From assembly GCA_005281725.1 (NCBI GenBank), contig SSBO01000012.1, positions 6,885,177 to 6,949,176 of the forward strand: a stretch of 64,000 nt of DNA. The letters are read 5' to 3'. A program made the translations under genes and the position numbers. Under the pieces are notes generated by a model, which saw nothing but the letters and a program-made list of their open reading frames with translations, searched no databases and was not told the origin of the DNA. Below, piece after piece: positions 27,201-39,400 of the stretch. The first letter of the stretch is position 1. Each line of letters opens with the position of its first letter. Origin of the DNA: Wuchereria bancrofti (Eukaryota > Nematoda > Chromadorea > Rhabditida > Onchocercidae).

Positions 27201-27595
27201 ATTAATTTTGCTGGAGTTCTCCGTACTTTACACTTGTTCATTTAACTGGTGTCGCTGGAAAGCGAGGAGAAGCTGTAAATGAATCATCTCTTTGTTCATA
27301 AATTAACCTCGCTTTACAAACATTATACTGTATGAGATATGTGAGAATTAAATGCATGTGATAGATATTGTAACAAAGAAATATCTATCTTTAAACAAAT
27401 TTCCTTTATTCCCAAATTCACATTTATCCAACACCTTCTCTTAATTACAATTAATCATTGCTTTACAATCGTCCATTTATAGTGTGGTTGGGGTTTCAGC
27501 TCTCTAATAATGTTTAGCGTTTTATAAGTGTGTAGCATCCATGCGATATGTATAATGCGCTATTATTATGTTGATTTGTTTTTATGTTAAATAAA
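24277..27595. other. Intergenic DNA, no gene seen
   Basis: The early part will be the ORP 3' UTR; the poly(A) site is not clear. No supported exon follows. Open frames here, such as 25652-25882, show no splice context or motif. Confidence 0.5.
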
Positions 27596-27690
27596 GGTTT
27601 AATTACCCAAGTTTGAGGTGTCTACAATCAAAGAAACAGAAAGAACAGTCAAATTTTGTCACAGTTATAGAAAATCGACGACAACTGGAA
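27596..27690 (+). ncRNA. SL1 spliced-leader sequence: divergent SL RNA gene, SL RNA pseudogene or retroposed leader
   Basis: Bases 27596-27617 are the complete 22-nt nematode SL1 leader (GGTTTAATTA...CAAGTTTGAG) without mismatch. They are followed by GTGTCT, which could serve as the splice donor of an SL RNA. An Sm-like AAATTTTGT lies at 27651-27659, about 55 nt from the 5' end. A 5-bp stem (CAGTT 27662-27666 with AACTG 27683-27687) follows it. Leader, donor, Sm site and 3' hairpin is the order found in SL1 RNA. However, the usual GGTAAAC after the leader and the strong terminal hairpin are missing, and no 5S rRNA gene lies nearby. It may therefore be a divergent or dead SL RNA copy, or a trans-spliced mRNA returned to the genome; a frame of about 55 codons runs from 27618 to a TAA near 27750. 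Confidence 0.6.
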
Positions 27691-28530
27691 ATGTCATGTA
27701 TAATTACCAAAATTGTGAAGCAAATTCCTACACTGCCGTTGCTGCAAATTAAAACACTGTAACAAAATATAACAGTTAATTTTTCAGTTTGAGGAAAATT
27801 TGAATTTGAAAATATCAACTAATCTTCCTATCAAAGCAAAATCGTTATAGAATTCTTCTGGATCTCATAGATCTGAACAAACTTGGAAAGTGTCGTTTTA
27901 TCTTGTCTCTGCTACCAATTTATTGTAATTTTTTGATTGTAAGATAGTGGAATAACCTATCAGATTTTCCATATTTCTTGACAATAAGATACCAGAGCTA
28001 ATTTTCAGTCTTATTTTGCTGTTGCACTAATGCCGACTTGGTTGAAAAGCTCTTACTAAAAAGTCAAAATTATTTGGAGATTTAGTCACTATTAATGAGA
28101 TACCGCTACTTAGATTTAAAATCTCTTTATCTTTCAATGTTTGCTCACTATCAGAAGTTTTTCAAAAGTTACAAAACATTACGGATTGAAAGTTTACACA
28201 GAAAATTAGGATAAAGTATAAACAAAGTAAATTTGTGATTAAATTTACCCATTACCAATTCAGAAATTGAATTAAGTAAAATCCACAAAATATAATAAAT
28301 ACGAAGGAAGCATTCGTTCTATTCTTTAAGGTCCTATAATTTATCTGAGCATTAAAGACTACAAATACGACAGTGAAGGTAGTACGTAAGGTTTAATAAT
28401 TCCAAAGTAATACATTGTTTTCCTCACCACTTGACTCATTTAAATGATAACTGATAACAGATGCCATCAGTAAGTAATGTAAGATAAACCGTCAGCGTAT
28501 AGTAGGATGAATGTAATAAACAATAAAAGC
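27691..28530. other. Intergenic DNA, nothing recognised
   Basis: AT-rich, with no supported exon or repeat. A frame of about 55 codons beginning at 27618 runs into the start of this stretch and is discussed with the SL1 copy. Confidence 0.45.
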
Positions 28531-28536
28531 TTTATT
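28531..28536 (-). terminator. Polyadenylation signal AATAAA
   Basis: On the - strand AATAAA lies about 43 bases after the stop codon of the cysteine-rich gene, a normal distance for a nematode 3' UTR. Confidence 0.55.
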
Positions 28537-28560
28537 AGGCACTGCATAAAAGGTATTTTG

Positions 28561-28842
28561 ATACGGTTGTGGATAATTTCATTTGCTTTTATACCAACTA
28601 TCGACAAGAGTTTCACTATTATCAAACCAAGCAATATAACCACATGTTGCCTTACCCTTGAGACCAAACAGTGAAATCTGATCGCAACAGTCGCCACTTA
28701 TTTCTGTTGAATTTTGAGCCTGAAGTGATGCAACACGAAGCAGAATTTTACATTTAATCTTTCTAAACAATTTAGTGCATGAAATAAAACAAATTGTATA
28801 GTTCGGATGAATACGGTTGTGGGTAATTTCATTTGCTTTCAT
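28561..28842. repeat. 32-bp direct repeats flanking a terminal exon
   Basis: Bases 28561-28592 and 28811-28842 match at 30 of 32 positions in direct orientation, 250 bases apart. The left copy covers the last codons and the stop of the cysteine-rich gene. The right copy lies in the intron before that exon, so the exon is bracketed by the pair. Confidence 0.85.
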
Positions 28843-30381
28843 ATTCATTTAATGTATAAACAAGTTAAGTACGAGAAACTTTTTGAAATCTGAAAAATTT
28901 TGATTGAAAGGAAGTGAAGAAATAAAGACCCAAAAGCAAATGAAAAATAAAAAAAATGAAACGGAGAAAATAAAAGTGAAAAAAAAAAGAATCGTTTAAA
29001 GCACAACGAAGAAATTACTTGATAATTGAAATGATTTACGGAACATTCCAGATGACCACAATGACCATGATTATCGTATCGACAGTAAATATTGTGCGCA
29101 CTAAATGCACCCATCCATCGACCACTCCACGTACATTCAGATGGGTCACTTCTGAAGCTGGGAAATTGAAGTTGTGAATTCAAACAGCAAACTGATAATA
29201 AGTTACCATTTAATTATTTTGATAGTCCTTTGATATAAAAGAGTGGTTAAATGGAATTAGCAATATATAATTAGAAATATTGGAAAATTAAATGGAGTAT
29301 AATGTTAATGTCTGCCGGCACTGCATATTAAAATTTGTTTTCCTAACAAAAGAAAACTTACTTGCAGCAAAAACGTTTTTTAAAATTTCCACCCAAAATA
29401 GTGCTACATGGTTCGCCAAAAGTTGGATCCGGTTTACAGACGCCAGCAAACCACCAATTACTACAACGTCCATTGCTATTTCGGATGTAGTCATATTCTG
29501 CTTGACAGTGTCCATTACAAAATGGAGCTGTCCCGAACCACTTACAGCCACCATCCGAAGGATATGGATGATAAGTCATCGAATCCGAGACTGCTTTAGT
29601 TGTCATTCCTCAAATCAATTTTTTTCTTAATTAAAGTAGTAGGTGCTTTCGGAACTTGAAGGGAAAGAAAATAACCTGAACAAAATAAAGTGGAAAGTAC
29701 ACAGTGCTAATAGAATCTACAATCTGGTTAAAATCTAAAATTTTTGAGTCCGAAAACGAATTCTAACTCCAGGACATTAACGTTTTCGAATTCGAAAGTT
29801 TTGGCTGTTCTCGACTTCTACATGACGAGGTGTTCGTTTTCATCTTACAATAAGAACGCAATATCAGCAATGATTTTTGCATCAAAGCCGGATGCTTTTT
29901 CCGTTTAGCTTATGAGAAGAGATCGTACCGTTTTGTAATTGAGGCGAAGCATAATTTAGAGAAATTCCTACCATTATGGGAAGATGATTTAAATTACTTT
30001 TCTTCGCGTACACGTCCTACTTTGTAGATATTTTCATTTACAGCAACCACTACGAAAACTGATAACAAGCGTACCAATGACGCCATGCAGAACGGCCTCA
30101 ATTACTGGCTCCGCGTCCTTCTTCATGCGTACATATCTCTTCTCTAAGCTTACCTTTGAGTAAGTAATTTCAAACCCCTTCTCAAAAATTTATGAAAACC
30201 CCACCGTCCAGTTAATTATTTTTCATTTTGCATTCCGGAATGTCGTTTTTCCACATGCATATTCAATTTCAAATAAAAAGCATTTAAGAAAAAGTCACAA
30301 GAATTTACCAATGATGCCAGTTACGAAAGCACCGACGAATGGCGTGCCCAGTACTCCCACATCTCGATGCACTCGTTTCAT
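28579..30381 (-). CDS. Cysteine-rich protein of unknown function (5 exons, 213 aa)
   Basis: Exons in transcription order: 30381-30309, 30143-30075, 29608-29362, 29151-29040, 28719-28579. All introns are GT-AG and phases match (1, 1, 2, 0), giving 213 residues. The N-terminus, MKRVHRDVGVLGTP then a hydrophobic stretch ending VTGIIG, is not a typical signal peptide. A second hydrophobic run is in exon 2 (EAVLHGVIG). From about residue 60 the protein is cysteine-rich: 15 Cys in about 150 residues, with CKWFGTAPFC, CSNWWFAGVC, FCCK, CTWSGRWMG and CCDQISLFGLKG. This suggests a disulfide-stabilised extracellular or lumenal domain. I do not recognise the family and assign no reaction. A TTATTTAG site eight bases before the ATG could accept SL1. 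Exons 3 to 5 are most certain. Exons 1 and 2 rest on frame and splice sites only, and an extra 5' exon (for example near 30500-30715) is possible. Confidence 0.65.
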
Positions 30382-31921
30382 TGTTATGCCTAAATAAAAG
30401 TCGGTTTAAAGACTGATTACTTGTTAATTTCTATTTCTCTTAATCAAAAAAGATACATGCATACCGATTAACATTTTACATTCCATTACAGTTTTAAACT
30501 GTTTGTTCCCTAATCTTATCAAAATCCAAAAACATGGATTTAAAAGTACTATTTAAGACTTTAAATACGCTGTTCTCATTTGAATCTCCTGAAAACATTG
30601 TTCTTTCATCAAAATGAAAAGTGCCAGCAGCCCAAACAGACTCCTCATTCATAATGAAGAAAAACACAGGGAACGACTGATACAGTGGAGTCAGTGACAT
30701 AACCGATGGTACCTAAAATAATTCCCCAAGTATTGTATAGCAACCTTTAAAAAATGAAACAAACTTTTAAAAAATGCTTGCTTGACTACGCATCACAAAG
30801 CAATAGCTTGCTTAACCATCCGGCTTTTTGCTTCCTCTGTATTGATTGTTTACGATAAGATCAAAATTGCTTTTCATCAATTTTCAAAAAAAGGCTTAGT
30901 CGTTTAGATCAAAATAGGCTGATACTAAGCAGTGAAAGATTGCTTTTCGTAAAGGGAACAACAATTAGGGAAAGGAAATAAAAAAAAGCGTGGGCAGAAA
31001 CAAGCGATCAATTCTAAGATATGTAACTAATATGGCATGGCAGCAAGATGGTCAGTGACCTCAAAGTAAAGCAAATACAAAAGACTGAAAAAATCAAAAT
31101 GTAAAAGAAGAAAATTAAACAGAAAAAAGCTGGTCGACCTCTTCACTGCGTCAGCTAAAAAAAGGTAAACGAGGTTTTTAGCGTTGCATTAAAACTAGTG
31201 AGACATTAGACATTTAAGAAATTATTATTCCTCTTTTTTTGTTTCTGATAAGTTTCAGTCTTTTTAATATTATTTAAGGGGAAACAATAACAAATGTAGA
31301 GAAAAAATTCCAAAAGAGGAAATGGAACTTTTCCTATCAAAATCCGAAATCTCCAAGACAAATCTAACGTTTGTCAACTGTTGATTGATGTGATAGCAGT
31401 TTAATCATAATTGGCCAGTGGTCAGAAAAGTTGAATGTTTATGTTCAGCAAACTTTCATTAATATTTTTAGCAGTGTAGACGAATGCATTGTTATGAAGG
31501 ATACCTTTCTTCTGTAATATTATGTAAATGAGTTTCGTCCGACTTTAAAGCATTTTTTCAATGTAAGTCTTTATTTGGCAGTCTCATTGGACAATGAGGG
31601 TTACGTAACCTGTCACTGAGTAAATACCATTAACAAACGTTCTACGAATAGTCTGATGGACGTTACAAACTGCAAATTGAAATGTCAGTTTCTAGAACAA
31701 AAAGTTTAATATCATCAGGAGTAAAACCGACCATTTTGCCCGCTGGTCTCTTTTTCCAACGACTACCACCTCCATTTCTCTGATAAGTGAACATAATAAG
31801 AAGAGTTGAATTATTTTAGAACTAATAGTGTGAGGAAATAAGAGAAATTCACAGTTGTTACTGTAAGCAGTAAGCATGTATTTATGTAAGAATCAATACA
31901 TCAAAGTGAAAATTCGCACTC
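30382..31921. other. Upstream region of the cysteine-rich gene, no further gene seen
   Basis: A - strand open frame at 30494-30700 follows a good TTTTAG acceptor and might be a missed 5' exon, but it has no donor that joins it in frame to the next exon. Otherwise AT-rich DNA without recognisable features. Confidence 0.4.
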
Positions 31922-32054
31922 AAACGGAAGAGTTGGGATGAAGAAAGAGTGTGTTGCATTTTAATTTTTTTTTATTTGAAGAGAAAGTAAACGGAAGAGT
32001 TGGGATGAAGAAAGAGTGTGTTGCATTTTAATTTTTTTTATTTGAAGAGAAAGT
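31922..32054. repeat. Tandem duplication, 67- and 66-bp units
   Basis: Units 31922-31988 and 31989-32054 each begin AAACGGAAGAGTTGGG and end GAAGAGAAAGT. The only difference seen is one T in the internal T run, so the duplication is recent. Confidence 0.92.
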
Positions 32055-33419
32055 ATAGTAAAGGATATCAGAGGAATTTGAAAAATGTGAAATAATGAAT
32101 TTTTTTTGAGAGAAGCGATAAGCTGCTTTAACGGAATATATTCGATATGGATGTACTGTGAAGATATTTCAACTCTGAATTATCTACGTTTTATCCCTTT
32201 CTATCAGCACAACAAGAACACTTTTTGTTTAGATTGACAAAGCAGTGTTATGAAGAATGATACCTTAGAGTGCATTAGTCTTCATTTAGAGGTAATAATT
32301 GCCACTGGTTTGGAGAATGAGAGAAAGGAATTTAATTTGCATGGGTGAATGTGAAGTAACGCAGAACTTCTAAGGAATCAGAACGCTTCAATAATACGAC
32401 TTTGGTTCACACTTTTGCAAACCGTTCAATTTGTAAATTGTAAATCGTTTATAATTCCAGTGAATGTAATTAAATTTTTAAGTTACAAATAATTCAGAAT
32501 TAAAAGTGTAAACTGTGACGATGAATTAAGGGTTGAATTGAGAGTTTACAGATTTACATGTTTCGGTAATGAACTTTAAGAAATGAAACTGGACAAAGTG
32601 GAACAGTTATGCGGGATGCTTCGAAACAGACTTTAAATTAGATAAGCACTGTAGGGAATAAGCCGCTTCAAGCTCGTTCCATTTTTTTTGAACATTAAAT
32701 AAGTGCCATAATCCGGTTCGTCACTGTCGGTTAACTCTTGTTGGAAGTACATGACAACGTATAGAAGTACGAAGTGAAAGATGATCCCATACTTGATTAT
32801 GAGATCATCTATCATCAAACAACAATTCATAGTGTTAATAAGTAATTTAAAACACCTGCCAATAAATCTAGTGTTAAGATCAAAATGATAAGGTCACGCA
32901 TTTGTATGAATGATTTATGTTGAAATCAATCCGGTTGTCTGTCAATCCCTATTCGAATGATAACCGCAGTGGAAGTGAAACGAAAAATTTCCCCTTTTTT
33001 AAATCCCAAGATTATGCTAGTAACTTCAGCCCGTCCCTCAAAATACACTATCGGTTGATTCTTCAGACAGCAGAGATATTTCCGCAGTCCTGTTTTCAAT
33101 TTTAATTTCATTATAATTAAATGATTAGCTATAAAAGGTGGCAGTTGATACAAATAAAATAAGCATGTCACCACAGTCATTAAGGATTCACCAATCCATG
33201 GATGAATGAAAATGAAGAGCCTTCTTCTTCTTGGAAGCAGTTGAGAATCAAGTGAGAACGTGTCGTGTCTGTCTGTACTGTGTCTTTTATGTGTGTGTAT
33301 GTGTGCTGTGTTTATACCTGCAAGGCAGTACACGTGAAAGATGAACGATGATAGGGATGGGATCGGCAATCTGGTGCCGAAATACTGATGACTCATTTAT
33401 AGGGAAGACGACGACGGCA
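32055..33419. other. Intergenic DNA, no gene supported
   Basis: A 156-codon - strand open frame (33396-32926) is present but has no start context, splice partners or domain features. I see nothing else. Confidence 0.45.
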
Positions 33420-33448
33420 TTAATTAATTAATTAATTAATTAATTAAT
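33420..33448. repeat. (TTAA)7 microsatellite
   Basis: Seven uninterrupted TTAA units between GACGGCA and TGTTATTCG. Confidence 0.95.
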
Positions 33449-36400
33449 GTTATTCGAAAAGGAGGATAGGGGAGATATTTTGCTAATGTCGTGAATGCTT
33501 TGATTTCTTTGTAAAATATTAAATATTGGCTCTCTTCGTTTGTTAGCTGATTGATTCGTATCTTAAAAAAGTAACGTGGTTTTGCTCAAATCCTTGGAAC
33601 ATTATACCACTTTTTAAATGGCATGTAAGTAAGAAATTAGCGGTATGATAAGAGAAGTCTTGTTAAATTGGTGAAATTGCACGTACAGAAAAATCAACCT
33701 GAAAGTGTACATAAAACTGAGAAATAATGAGGGTTAGAATTTTAGCAAAGGTCATAATCAGATATCTATGCAAGTATATCAAGTCATATTAAGAAGCTTG
33801 AACGTGCAGAATACTGTATATGTTCGATTATGAAGGATCACGATGTTTTGGTTTTTCAAATGATTGTTGTACTTGCATGGTTATCTGATCTTAAAATTTC
33901 TGAAGGGCTGGTATTTTATTGCTTTAGTTTTTTGGAAAGTTGATTTTCTTTCCGCGAAATTTGTTGAGTATTTCTAAATATATTTTCATGTTTCCAGAAA
34001 TTTGGACAGTAAACGACTTCAAGTATATGTATAAAAATAACTTTAGATAATCTGCACATTCAGAGTTATTTAGTGCACTTTTCACAATCATTACCACATC
34101 ATTTTATCTAAAGTATCCTATAGACGATCCAATCTTACGAGGGTTGAAAACTTTTTCCTGCAGTTGATATTATTTTAATACTCTCTTCAATAAATTACAA
34201 CAATACAATACTGATTTGACTAGAAACAATTTTAAAGGACTAGAATAATTTTAGTTTGAAAAAATCAAACTCAAATAAAGCAAGCTTATTTGATTATAAA
34301 AGATACATTCAATAAATACTTCTAATCAACGACATTGTGTTTCAAATCAAAGCATAAGATTCTGGACTAGACTGGTAGAATACAATAATTTAAAAGGTGT
34401 ACAAACTTCTGTACAATCAGTCTTTCAAAAATCATTATCTGCTAGCCAAAATTGTCTTCCGTTAAAAAAAAATTTAATTTACCTAATTTTGAATTTTAAA
34501 ATAAATCAGAACCTCTGCTATTGGCGATAAAAATCGTTTAACTGAAATTTTATTATCATAAGCAAATGATGATCACCAAAACCAGGGCTAACGCCAAGTA
34601 TATTTAATAAGCGTCTCTGAAAAAAACAAAAAAGAAATTAGTGGATGCAACTTTAATGTCTTATGTCTACTATCACTGTTTTTAGTTTATATCTTTTATA
34701 TTTGCAACGTCATTTCTTTCCTGCATATATACCTTTCCACTAGTGACTAGTATCTTTTAAATTCCATATATAACATATATTTTACATCTTCTATAAAAGT
34801 CATCTACAAATTGATTTTTTTCTCACTACTGGCACGGCTTAAATAGTAATTCAACAGCATTAGTAATTTTTTTAGAGTAGCGCTTATTTACTAACAACGT
34901 TCAGTTAACGGTAGTTCAAATAATAATTCACTGATAATTAATTGATGCGAAAATGAATATAACTGACTGATAATCAATCTAACTGATTAGTATCAGAAAA
35001 CCAACCACATCTGTTTTTAATGCGGTCGAATTCTTTGTAATTAAAATTTTCTAGTACAGTTTTCTAGCAGATAATTTGAAAGATGTTAGTATTTCTTTTC
35101 AGTTTCTTAAAATGCTGAAAGCTTGAAAAATATAACTTTTAAGTACAAAACATAACCGACTTTTTTACTACTCGTTAATTAAAGGAATTTCAGATCTGAT
35201 TCTTGGACCGTTTTTGCAGCCTTGTAATAAGAGATTAAAAATAAAACTAAAAAGAAATCTGGAACTAATTTAACAAAACCAAGTTCTTTTATTAACTTCT
35301 TACGTGATACAGAAATGTAAAGTAACAAACCATCCATCCATGAACCAATCACGACAAAGTACTTTCTTCTTCAAATCGTAAACGACTGTATTCAAAACAT
35401 ATGAAGCAGTTTGATATCAAATCAGGATTTTTATAATACTATAAACATAAGTCAAATGCAATTTTTCTTCTCCCTTAATTTTAAGTTTTTCAGAAAGTTC
35501 TTTGATGGAATATCATATCACGTGTATCGTGTGGCATTGTAATATTATCACCTGTTGCATGTAGCATATTTTAAGGATATTGTGAAGATACCAGTCCAAC
35601 AACTTTCAAGCCAGAAATTATTCTGCAGATCTTAAAATTTTTAAGTGCGCTAAAAAGTAAACAATACAAATTAGAAGCGTGAATGAGTCTAAAAGTTTGA
35701 AAGTCAAGACCAAAATCAACAATGTTAAATAGAGTTCAGCAAAACGTCACACTGGAAATGCAAGCTACTTTGATAATCAAAAATCCTAATTCAGAAAAAT
35801 TTACTACGTATTGTAACCGTTTACGCTTCGTTTCTAGCTGAGTTGTTTTCATTTGTTGTTCTTAGTAACGCTTAATTTGCCAAGGGAAAATAATTGCTGT
35901 GCATTTAGCACGTATTCTCATAATTGTTTTTGTTCCGCTATTTGATCATCTTGTCAAAGCAAATGTACAAAAGTAAAAAATGTGTTTCGAAAATTCGTCT
36001 ATAATGCTTCCTCCTTTTTTTAACAGACTAAACTGAAATGCGAGTTATGAGGATTGAACGATATATTTTGAATAAAAATATTTCTAATGATATGTATCAA
36101 TACAGCTTTGACAGTGCCAACAATGAGGCTCTCACATGTAATATTACGCATTTCATGATTTTGATACGACAAACTACTTGCGCTCAATAAAATATAGGAC
36201 AGTGATGATTGAATGTCACGTCCAAAAAATGTTTCTTGCTTGTGTCTCTAATACTTAGCACAATCGATCGATCACTAAAAATGATGTCTTAAAAATTGAA
36301 AATCTTGTAAGTCTATAACAACGAGGTTTGTTTAATAAAAATGAACAATTCGACTGGATTTAGAGCCGAAAAAAGGATGAACTTCTGGAACCATCCAAAG

Positions 36401-39400
36401 TATTGATAAATCTGTTGTGTTCATGAAGAAAGTTTACAGCCGTAATTGCAGTTGCAGTTTCCGCAGCTCTCTATCAAATATAGCAAAGAAATGGGTCTCC
36501 ATTTTTTTCGATTGCCGTACCATTAATACAATTACTGTACTTTGTGCGAAAAATAGGAAAGCATCATTAAATCTTCGAAATACTTTTTCTAATTTTCTAA
36601 TGAAGTTAAAAGTGTATTTAATGAGCCATATGGTTTCTGCAGTTGTCATACATTTGAATATTAGACCTATGTTTCACATTTCAGCCTGATATATATTTTA
36701 TTGAATTAGAGCAAATAACAGTCTGGCATGTCAGTCTAATATGTAAGCATACGGATGCTTTGTCAACGCTTCAAAATACTTAGAAGAATTCAACATAAGA
36801 ATTTAAATAATATAGTTGTTATCTGGATTTGGAAATATAAGTTTAAATAGTTAGATACATTTTAAAAAAAAATAAAAATAAAAAACCGTGTCAAATGAAA
36901 GATGTGCTGACTAAGCTTACATATGGAAATGCGTCGTTCGGAAAGTTTCATTAAGTCATCCGTATGCAGTAGTTTTGCTGTATTGTTATTTCTGGCGGAT
37001 ATTTTCTGTTCATCGCTCAGAAGTGAAATTTATCCTCCACATGAGTGTAAAGGGATTATTTGAATATTATCTAATCACTGTTAAGACTGTCTTTTGTCAA
37101 CTTTAGCGATAATATGAACTGAATTCTCGATTCCTATAAATGGAATGGTATCATCAAATTGGTTGGCGATAGACCGTCTCCATTTCCGATCTATATTTCG
37201 CTTTTGATCTTCTAATGAAAAGCCAGAAAATGTAATTTTTCGCTTCCGATCTATACAATTTTGTATTTTATCGTCTTATATTCGAATTCTAATTTACTGA
37301 GTCTTTTCAGATGTGCTACAAAAACACAAAGCTTAAGATGGAACATTAAAAGGACAGGGGCGATTTGACCACTTATTATTGGCATCTTGTAATGGATATC
37401 ACGGAACATTTAAACAGTTATCAAGAGCTTAAAATCTCATATTTCATTTATGTTTAATAAGAAGGCGATGACATCCTTTTTGAACTTGAAAATTTGAAAG
37501 ATAGGCTATAAAAATTCTTACATCATGAATTGTCAAATCATGAGTTCCTCAGTGTTATACCCCTGCTGTATCAAATTTAACGGCTTCACTGATGCTTGAT
37601 TTTCGTCTTCTATCGTTTTACAGGACTAGGATTATTGGTTAGTTGTAGCATGATAAAAAAAACTCGAAAATTTTCATGATTTCCAGTAAACTTCTCGCTG
37701 AATATACCAACTGTTTTATTATATTTAAAAAATAATAAATATATAGATATAATAATTAACTGAAGACTGGTCACCAGCGTTGATTACTTCAATGTATCCA
37801 GCGTGCACTGGCATTTTAGGTGGTTCCTTCATGAACTGATCTGCTGACAGGATAATTTCTTCGTCAAAAAATGCAAAAATTCGGGTCGATTATATGAATA
37901 GCGCAATTTCTGCAGCCTAACTGCAGAAGGAAGTTTTGCCAGCATTTGCTTACTGAGAAAATTCAATAAATCTTACTTGAGCAGTTTTTTTTAATATATC
38001 ATATTTTTTAGCTTTGCTTAGCCTTCTTTTTTTTCTTCCGAAATATTGAAAATATTGAAAAATTGGGATAAAGGACATAGGCAAGACATTAGAATGACTT
38101 CGAAGAAGTGAATAAGCGATGTGCGCTTTCCTTTAAATAGTATTTATTTGGTGACACAATCCAACATTTTCATGGATACTGCCAAAGTAAACAATTGGAA
38201 AAGCCTTAGTCATTCTAGCTGATTGTTAAATCTTAAAGCAAAGAACTAACAGAAAAAAATAGCACTAGAATTGATCAGCTTCTGATACTGTTTGTCTCTC
38301 ACTAGTCTTTCTGAACAAATAAGACATAGAACTTGTAGAAAATTGACGAATTAATAAAAGAGACTTATTTAAAGCATAGAAAAATAGTAACGATTTCAAA
38401 AAATTAGTAGCAGTACGGTGAAATTATTAAGTGAAGCATAGGGATTCTCGAAACATATTGTTCCTGTAGAGGGCATGAGGAATGATAATAGCAAGAAAGA
38501 GAATCTACAGAACTCCTATTTGTTGAAAACAAAAACAAGGCCGAAAGAAACAATAGAAACAGGTATGTATAAACAGGTGATGATGGGACAGGTGGGTATC
38601 AAAAACAAGCGATAAGAGGAGGCAGACTTGTTGAAAATACCAATTGTGCAAAGCAAATAGGGGCTATAGTAATTACAGGCCTGGAAATATTGGCAGGAGA
38701 ACGAACATTAAAATCAATATCGCGGCTTGGAGAAGGAAGCCATCTAATAAAAACAAGAACAAACTAAGGAAAGAAACAGTTTACTTTCAAAGTATGACCT
38801 TTTTGAAACTATTGTTTAGTTCCTTAGATATCAAAATTTTCGGAATTATTAATTTTAATTAAGTTCATCCATAAACATAAATTGTTGAGTAGGACGAGGG
38901 TAGAAAAATAATATAAGCCTCTAAGAAAAATGGAACAGATTATTCTATCTCATTATCATTCTATTTCATTAACCGTCCTAGGCCTCAATATTTTTCCGTA
39001 GATCCTGTCAATCTTATATTCTTTAATATTCTAGTTTAAGCAGAGATTTTAAAAGTAGAGATCATTTCAAACTTTTTATAGTAATTAAATATAACCCACT
39101 GATGCACTTATCCTTTGTTGGTGATACATCGAAGATAAACCAAAAATAGATTCAACGATTTCTCCTACAGGTGGTGCTTGGAAAAATTATTTTTGAGGGA
39201 ATCTTAAAATTATAATAGTTTATTTTATTAACATCTTTTTCACAAAAACGGAACTGCAAGCTTTTGGGATGAATTAAACAAAAGTTAATTCAAATTCGCA
39301 ATGGTGTAAAATGATAATAGTGAAATGCATATCTGTTTGTTTTAATCTTTATTATTATTAACGAAGTTGAAAGAAAGCTTGATGAGTCGACTATCTGTTT

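Noticed and set aside
27603..27818. 71-codon - strand frame overlapping the SL1 copy
   Set aside because: It is the antisense shadow of the SL1-containing segment and has no features of its own.
32926..33396. 156-codon - strand open frame
   Set aside because: No motif, no supporting splice partners, low-complexity and hydrophobic patches; no sign of an exon structure like that of the real genes.
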